Assembly (NCBI GenBank): GCA_013153825.1
Contig: JAADDP010000004.1
Span: 1-11,856, forward strand
Length of the DNA: 11,856 nt
Direction of reading: 5' to 3'
Origin: Campylobacterota bacterium
Lineage (GTDB): Bacteria > Campylobacterota > Campylobacteria > Campylobacterales > Sulfurovaceae
The notes under the pieces were generated by a model that saw only the letters and a list, made by a program, of their open reading frames with translations, did not search any database and had not been told where the DNA came from. The position numbers and the translations under genes are program-made. Below are positions 7,987-11,856 of the stretch, in pieces (position 1 is the stretch's first letter; every line of letters starts with the position of its first letter).

Positions 7987-8709
7987 TTAGTAGATAATTC
8001 TGGTCAGATATAGCCCCTCAGGTGGGGCTAACCCTATTGAGTGGCGTTTTATTAAATTTAGCTGTTCAAGTTGTTGTTTAAGAGTCAACTTTTTTAAAGA
8101 GATATTGATTGCAAAATCTACCATAATTCTAACTTGAGAGCGTAAAAAACCATTTGCCTCAAAATATATTATGTGGTAGTTTTTAATATTTTTATATTTT
8201 GTCTTATATATAGTTCTAATATCTGTATGTGTAGTGCTTCCAGATTTTTTAAAATATTTAAAGTTATGCTCTCCCTCAAAATTTCTAAGTGCTTTTAGTA
8301 GAAGTTTGATATTAAATTCTGGATAGTGGGATATGTAGTCTCTCTCAAATATACTAACTGATGAGGTCTTAAATATATATCTATATACTCTTCTTCTTGC
8401 ACTAAATCTTGAGTGAAAATTCTCATCTACCTCTATAATGTTTTTAAATCTTATATATCTTAGGTCTCTATTGAGATTATATTTTAACCTCTTCAAATCT
8501 TGCCAGAAGTGGGGAACTTCAAAATCTATCACTTGATTTGAGGCGTGAACTCCTCTATCTGTTCTACCACTCCCTCTAATATCTGAAACTATATTTAACT
8601 TTTTTAGAGACTCCTCTACTCTCTGGGTAATGGTATCTACTCTACTTTTTTGCCTCTGAAATCCATAGAATTTTGAGCCATCATACTCAATGGTAGCTTT
8701 TACTCTCAT
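7987..8709 (-). CDS. truA: tRNA pseudouridine(38-40) synthase TruA
   Basis: TruA isomerises uridines 38-40 in the anticodon stem of many tRNAs to pseudouridine. The 240-residue protein opens with MRVKATIEYDGSKFYGFQRQ-type sequence, has the catalytic Asp51 in GSGRTDRGVHASNQV, the FRSQVR-like segment GFLRSQVRIMV in the second domain, and the C-terminal GLAPPEGLYL motif, all family hallmarks. The ATG follows immediately on the TAG of the upstream permease gene with no gap, so the two are co-transcribed and probably translationally coupled. The 3' end abuts hemL on the other strand. The coding DNA of GLAPPEG forms a GC-rich hairpin. Confidence 0.96.
   Translation of the reverse strand: MRVKATIEYDGSKFYGFQRQKSRVDTITQRVEESLKKLNIVSDIRGSGRTDRGVHASNQVIDFEVPHFWQDLKRLKYNLNRDLRYIRFKNIIEVDENFHSRFSARRRVYRYIFKTSSVSIFERDYISHYPEFNIKLLLKALRNFEGEHNFKYFKKSGSTTHTDIRTIYKTKYKNIKNYHIIYFEANGFLRSQVRIMVDFAINISLKKLTLKQQLEQLNLIKRHSIGLAPPEGLYLTRIIY
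8011..8030 (+). terminator. GC-rich hairpin inside truA that could end hemL transcripts
   Basis: TAGCCCC (8011-8017) and GGGGCTA (8024-8030) form a perfect 7-bp stem with a 6-base loop, 24 bases after the hemL stop. It is the strongest GC-rich hairpin near this convergent junction, where there is no intergenic room for a terminator. No U tract follows at once (a TTTT appears only about 17 bases later), and the sequence is constrained by truA codons for APPEG, so the role is uncertain. Confidence 0.3.
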
Positions 8710-9732
8710 CTAGAAGAACCTAGAAACTCTATATCTAAACACTATTAGCCCAAGAGCAGTTATAGCTACCAAGACTCCAGCTAAAAGATATGGAGAGCCG
8801 ATATTTTTTACAACTGTAGCCATCACATAGAGTCCTACTGTTACAACCCCTAGAGCCAGATATCCATAATTTTTCTGATATCTTGGGTTGATAATTGCAA
8901 ATGATGATATTAGATAGAGAGAGGTTATAGGAATTAGGCTGATAAATATAAAAAATAGGATTTTCCCCCTCTTTTTTGGATTTTTATAGTAGTTTAACCA
9001 ATACTCCTTAACACTCTCATATGTGTATGGTTTCGCCTCTATATTTTGAAATATCTGCATAGTCTCATAGTCTATAACCTGTAAGCTTCTATCTAGAAAG
9101 CTATAACCACTCCCCCTATTTAGACTAAGTTTAACGGTTGAGTCTCTATTTTCTATATTTGCCTCTTTTGCTATAAACAGCCTATTTCTATCTCTCTTAT
9201 CTTTAGTATATATGACAACATCTCTCATATCAAGCCCCTCTTTAGACTTTACATATACAAAAAAATCTCCAAATTTTTGCCCCAACTTTGATGGAGAGAT
9301 ATTTATCTTTGCTTGGGTCAACTTCTTAGCCTTAAATAGCCTATAATCCTGCTTTGCTTGGGGCATCTTGATAATAGATAGAATTAGAAGAAGTATAGAG
9401 AATAGAGATGCCGATAGTAGTATGCTCCTAACTACTCTATTTGATTTAATCCCAAGTGCAAATAGTGCCGTTAGCTCATTCTCATTTGAGAGCCTAAGTA
9501 GCATAGTTACAACAGCCACCATAAAAGATACAGGGAGCGTATAAAATAGCATAGCTGGGAGGTTATATCCAAATAGCTGAGCCATCTCAAAAAAACTCAC
9601 CTCTATATATTTTGTGATATTTGAGAGTTGAACGATAGATACGAGTGAACCTATAAAGAATAGAGGTAGAAATATTGTCAAGAATGATTTTGTAAAATTT
9701 ACAGATATGTATCTATATAGACTAATTCCCAT
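8710..9732 (-). CDS. LptF/LptG-family lipopolysaccharide export permease (YjgP/YjgQ)
   Basis: LptF and LptG form the membrane part of the LptB2FG ABC transporter that extracts lipopolysaccharide from the inner membrane and passes it to LptC/LptA. The 340 residues show three membrane helices (about 15-35, 55-79 and 101-121), a periplasmic beta-rich domain (about 125-250) and three more helices (about 257-281, 289-308 and 313-332), which is the family topology. ENELTALFALGIKSNRV after helix 2 matches the conserved cytoplasmic coupling helix that contacts LptB. Sequence alone does not let me say F or G; the partner subunit is not in this window. The ATG has GGAT upstream and a promoter 30 bases away. 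The gene is joined directly to truA. Confidence 0.92.
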   Translation of the reverse strand: MGISLYRYISVNFTKSFLTIFLPLFFIGSLVSIVQLSNITKYIEVSFFEMAQLFGYNLPAMLFYTLPVSFMVAVVTMLLRLSNENELTALFALGIKSNRVVRSILLSASLFSILLLILSIIKMPQAKQDYRLFKAKKLTQAKINISPSKLGQKFGDFFVYVKSKEGLDMRDVVIYTKDKRDRNRLFIAKEANIENRDSTVKLSLNRGSGYSFLDRSLQVIDYETMQIFQNIEAKPYTYESVKEYWLNYYKNPKKRGKILFFIFISLIPITSLYLISSFAIINPRYQKNYGYLALGVVTVGLYVMATVVKNIGSPYLLAGVLVAITALGLIVFRYRVSRFF

Positions 9733-9761
9733 AAGTAATCCAATTTTAGCATTTGTTGTGT

Positions 9762-9767
9762 ATTATA
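9762..9767 (-). promoter_or_regulatory. -10 box of the permease-truA promoter
   Basis: The minus strand reads TTTTTAGATATAATACAC, an exact TATAAT preceded by a T-rich stretch. Start of transcription would be near 9755, about 23 bases before the ATG of the permease. No clear -35 is present. Confidence 0.55.
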
Positions 9768-9836
9768 TCTAAAAAGAGGTTGGACTTAAGGTTAGCCAAA
9801 TTGAGATACCCATTTTTATATTAAAATTGTATTTAG

Positions 9837-9851
9837 GGACTATTTTTGTCC
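9837..9851. repeat. GGAC-N7-GTCC dyad at the -35 position of the CARF gene promoter
   Basis: GGAC (9837-9840) and GTCC (9848-9851) are inverted with a 7-base gap and cover the place where a -35 box for the TATAAT at 9863 would lie. A related TTGGAC occurs at 9780-9785, in inverted relation to GTCCAA at 9848-9853. The dyad is short and could be chance, but a regulator or sigma contact here is conceivable. Confidence 0.25.
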
Positions 9852-9862
9852 AAGATATAAGA

Positions 9863-9868
9863 TATAAT
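9863..9868 (+). promoter_or_regulatory. -10 box of the CARF-HEPN gene promoter
   Basis: AAGATATAAGATATAATAG holds an exact TATAAT preceded by a tandem copy of the AGATATA motif. Transcription would start near 9875, leaving a leader of about 14 bases with AAGG at 9878-9881, 7 bases before the GTG start. No standard -35 is seen. Confidence 0.5.
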
Positions 9869-9888
9869 AGTAATAAAAAGGTATTAAA

Positions 9889-11196
9889 GTGAGAAAAGCT
9901 ATTATTACAATTTTGGGAACTATTCTTCCTCCAAGAGATGGGCAGGAGAAGGCAAAATACTATTTTTCAGATGAGTTACAAGATAAATTTAAACTTAAAA
10001 AAGAGAGATATACAAATATGCTCCCTCTATTGATTGATAACTTTCAAGATTATGGAGATATTCAATCAATATATACAAACTTATCTAAACAGAGACAGAT
10101 AACAGTTTTGGAATATGAGAATTTAAACTATAATATAGAGCAAAATGGTCTCTTTATATCAGAAAATCTAGAAGATATTGAGTCTAACTACTCATATTTT
10201 CTAAATAAATATAATGAACTTATTGAACAGTATGATAAAGTTATAATAGATGTGAGTCACGGCTTTAGACACTTTCCAATTTTAGCCGTTGTCAATTTAA
10301 TTCTCCAAAATATTAAGAACCCTGAAAAAATTGAATATATATTCTTTGCCAAAGAGAAAAAACAGTTCCAAGAGTATGAGATTATCGATTTAAAAGAGTA
10401 TTTAGAGTTAGCCAATCTCTCCTTTATGCTTTCTACTTTTAATCAAAACTATACAGTAGCCAACAATATTAAATTTACAAATCCTTTTTATCAAAAAATA
10501 GCAGTGCAGTTAACCGATTTTTCCAACCATTTTTTGGCAAATTCATTAAAACCTTTAATTGGGGGAACAGCTATTGAAAATATTATTAATAACTTAAAAA
10601 AGTTACAAAAAAAAGAGACTGTTAAAAACTTTGAAAATTATATTATAGAGATAATAGAGCATTTAGAGGATATACGCCAACTAAGACATGAAAAGAGTGA
10701 TTGGGAGAGACTCTATCAACTATCCAAAATAATGAGTAGTAGAGGTTATCAACTAAACTCAATTACACTACTTTTTGAAGCTGTCGGTTTTTACTGTTTA
10801 GAAGCTATCTGTAGTAATGTTAAGACTATGGATAGTAGAAAAAGAGAATATCAAAATTATATAAAACAAAAAAGAAAACCTGAACATATTTTTTCTACCT
10901 ATACTATGGTAAATGATGCTAGAGTTATTACAAAAATTAAAGATAGATTTAAAATATTAAATAATAGGCAATTTATCAATAGTAATAATTTGAAAAGTGG
11001 AGTTATCTATTTTCTAAACTCTATAGATAGTTTAGATGATTTTAAAAACTTTATAGAGAGTATGGAGGCATTTAGAAATAATTTGACGCATGGAAATAGT
11101 AGCCAAGCAATTGATGATGTGAAAAAGAGCTATGATAATATGCTAAATAAGTTTGAGTATTTTTGTATAGAGAAAAATATCTTAAATATATTATAA
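9889..11196 (+). CDS. CRISPR type III accessory CARF-HEPN ribonuclease (DxTHG/TM1812, Csx2-like)
   Basis: Proteins of this group bind cyclic oligoadenylate made by Cas10 through a CARF domain and then cut RNA with a HEPN domain, adding a non-specific arm to type III CRISPR immunity. In 435 residues the CARF part has the first-strand motif ITILGT (6-11) and DVSHGFRHFP (121-130), a Ser-for-Thr form of the DxTHGFR signature. The rest is helical and ends with a HEPN RxxxxH motif, R396-NNLT-H401, followed by Gly. Start is GTG with AAGG 7 bases ahead; the next residues (RKAIITILGT) leave no room for a later start. Leucine is mainly TTA (19, against 9 CTA by my count), the reverse of hemL, which fits horizontal acquisition. 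csx20 follows 74 bases downstream. Activator ring size and target are unknown; activity is inferred from motifs. Confidence 0.9.
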   Translation: MRKAIITILGTILPPRDGQEKAKYYFSDELQDKFKLKKERYTNMLPLLIDNFQDYGDIQSIYTNLSKQRQITVLEYENLNYNIEQNGLFISENLEDIESNYSYFLNKYNELIEQYDKVIIDVSHGFRHFPILAVVNLILQNIKNPEKIEYIFFAKEKKQFQEYEIIDLKEYLELANLSFMLSTFNQNYTVANNIKFTNPFYQKIAVQLTDFSNHFLANSLKPLIGGTAIENIINNLKKLQKKETVKNFENYIIEIIEHLEDIRQLRHEKSDWERLYQLSKIMSSRGYQLNSITLLFEAVGFYCLEAICSNVKTMDSRKREYQNYIKQKRKPEHIFSTYTMVNDARVITKIKDRFKILNNRQFINSNNLKSGVIYFLNSIDSLDDFKNFIESMEAFRNNLTHGNSSQAIDDVKKSYDNMLNKFEYFCIEKNILNIL

Positions 11197-11228
11197 AAAA
11201 TTTAGAAAAGACAGCTCTTGACCCAAAA

Positions 11229-11248
11229 TAGTGCTATAGTTTTCACTA
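11229..11248 (+). promoter_or_regulatory. Possible promoter and small dyad ahead of csx20
   Basis: TGCTATAGT (11232-11240) resembles an extended -10 box (TG, one base, TATAGT). The same stretch carries TAGTG (11229-11233) inverted against CACTA (11244-11248). If real, csx20 could be expressed apart from the CARF gene. There is no good -35, and read-through from 9863 is equally plausible. Confidence 0.25.
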
Positions 11249-11270
11249 CAATTTAAATAAGGAATTAATT

Positions 11271-11657
11271 ATGAAAAAGATAGCACTTCTATTTTCACAC
11301 AAACTTACACCAGCTCAAAATGAGGATATCAAAACCTCTTTGGGAGCAAAAAAAATATACAATCTCCCTTTAGAGCTTCAATCTATCTGGTCACAAGTTC
11401 CGACCGATAAAGATTTAATATTTAATGACTATTTGGAAGATATTAAAAAATTCTTAATGGATAATCTAAATAGTGGAGATTTTGTATTAGTTCAAGGGGA
11501 TTTTGGAGCTACCTACCATATGGTAAACTTCTGCAAACTTAATGGATTTATCCCACTCTATTCGGTCAATAAGCGAATTGCCAAGGAGTTTATAGAGAAT
11601 GGTATTGTAAAGAAGTATTCTGAATTTAAACATGAGTTTTTTAGAGAATATCATTAG
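11271..11657 (+). CDS. csx20: CRISPR-associated protein Csx20 (putative ring nuclease)
   Basis: The 128-residue protein matches my knowledge of the Csx20 family at both ends: LFSHKLTPAQ (7-16) near the N-terminus, LPLELQSIWSQVP (32-44), and the highly typical VLVQGDFGATY (72-82), followed by a short C-terminal strand region ending FKHEFFREYH. Csx20 is a compact, CARF-like fold regarded as a ring nuclease, that is, an enzyme that cleaves cyclic oligoadenylate and switches off the CARF effectors; that role comes from family knowledge, not from residues I can prove catalytic here. ATG has AAGGA 7 bases upstream. Its place 74 bases after a CARF-HEPN RNase gene fits an effector/off-switch pair. 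Length is full for the family, with no sign of decay. Confidence 0.88.
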   Translation: MKKIALLFSHKLTPAQNEDIKTSLGAKKIYNLPLELQSIWSQVPTDKDLIFNDYLEDIKKFLMDNLNSGDFVLVQGDFGATYHMVNFCKLNGFIPLYSVNKRIAKEFIENGIVKKYSEFKHEFFREYH

Positions 11658-11856
11658 GAAGATATTTTTCTCTCTTTGATAGGGTAAAATCCCCTATAAG
11701 GAGATTATAATTTATATTGTTTTAAGTTACTATTAGCTAAAATCTCCTTAATAAAAGCTTTTGAGTAAAATTTTTTAAAGGCTTCAAAAGTTGATTTTTA
11801 AACTTTTCTTAAAATCCCTATTTTTCGGGCTTTTGAGGAGTTTGAGATATATTAAA
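11658..11856. other. AT-rich non-coding region with several inverted repeats
   Basis: No gene is evident. Structures seen are ATAGGG/CCCTAT (11679-11684 and 11692-11697, 7-base loop), TAAGGAGATT/AATCTCCTTA (11697-11706 and 11741-11750, exact), CTTTTGA/TCAAAAG (11758-11764 and 11784-11790), and AAAATCCC/GGGCTTTT with one mismatch (11811-11818 and 11827-11834). None is followed by a convincing U tract. The final bases, GTTTGAGATATATTAAA at 11840, could begin a CRISPR repeat after a leader, but one copy proves nothing. A minus-strand frame open from the window edge to a TGA at 11784-11786 could instead be the tail of a converging gene. Confidence 0.5.
11697..11750. repeat. Perfect 10-bp inverted repeat after csx20
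   Basis: TAAGGAGATT (11697-11706) and AATCTCCTTA (11741-11750) are exact reverse complements with 34 bases between. A smaller 6-bp hairpin (11679-11697) touches its left arm. The position 40 bases after csx20 suits a transcript-end structure or the border of a small element, but there is no U tract. Confidence 0.55.

Noticed and set aside
11679..11697. ATAGGG/CCCTAT hairpin as a csx20 terminator.
   Set aside because: The stem is short and is followed by purines (AAGGAGA) rather than a T run.
11757..11837. Direct repeat GCTTTTGAG at 11757-11765 and 11829-11837, spaced 72 bases like a CRISPR repeat unit.
   Set aside because: Only 9 bases match and the flanks differ, far short of a CRISPR repeat; with AT-rich DNA this can be chance.
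11784..11855. Minus-strand frame open from the window edge to TGA (23 codons), perhaps the end of a converging gene.
   Set aside because: Too short to judge, with no recognisable C-terminal motif; left as a possibility only.
1..11856. tRNA, rRNA or other known structured RNA genes.
   Set aside because: Gene-free stretches are short and AT-rich, and none shows a cloverleaf or recognisable RNA motif.

Overview
The window reads as chromosome of an AT-rich, free-living member of the Campylobacterota (Epsilonproteobacteria; Sulfurimonas/Sulfurovum-like, genus not resolvable by eye). Grounds are the fabZ-lpxA-clpX-mreB-mreC gene order typical of that group, the tight minus-strand packing with short overlaps, strong AGA/AGG and ATA codon use, and promoters that show a clear TATAAT but poor -35 boxes.

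Layout. Positions 1-334 hold a decayed N-terminal fragment of an IS transposase. Positions 335-6463 are one minus-strand run, read from right to left: a PglC/WcaJ-type phosphoglycosyl transferase, queH (tRNA queuosine), fabZ and lpxA (fatty acid and lipid A synthesis), clpX (protein unfoldase), and mreB and mreC (rod-shape cytoskeleton). Positions 6464-6687 form a divergent promoter region rich in small dyads. hemL (tetrapyrrole synthesis) runs rightward and ends directly against truA (tRNA pseudouridine synthase), which runs leftward behind an LptF/LptG-family lipopolysaccharide export permease. A second divergent promoter region (9733-9888) leads rightward into two CRISPR type III accessory genes: a CARF-HEPN ribonuclease of the DxTHG/TM1812 (Csx2-like) group and csx20. 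The last 199 bases are AT-rich non-coding DNA with several inverted repeats.

How the parts fit. The left half is an envelope-growth cluster: FabZ and LpxA draw on the hydroxyacyl-ACP pool, MreBC directs wall elongation, and the LptF/G permease further right exports lipopolysaccharide. The right edge is a defence module. The CARF-HEPN protein should be a cyclic-oligoadenylate-activated RNase, and Csx20 is of a family regarded as a cyclic-oligoadenylate-degrading off-switch. No cas10, other cas gene or CRISPR array is visible here, so the signal-producing complex must lie outside the window or be absent.

Most notable points: queH can only encode its essential N-terminal Cys-Cys motif if it starts at an ATT codon (stop/start TAATT, in place of the usual TAATG); an effector/ring-nuclease pair stands beside housekeeping genes with a different leucine codon preference; and a perfect 11-bp dyad lies just ahead of fabZ.
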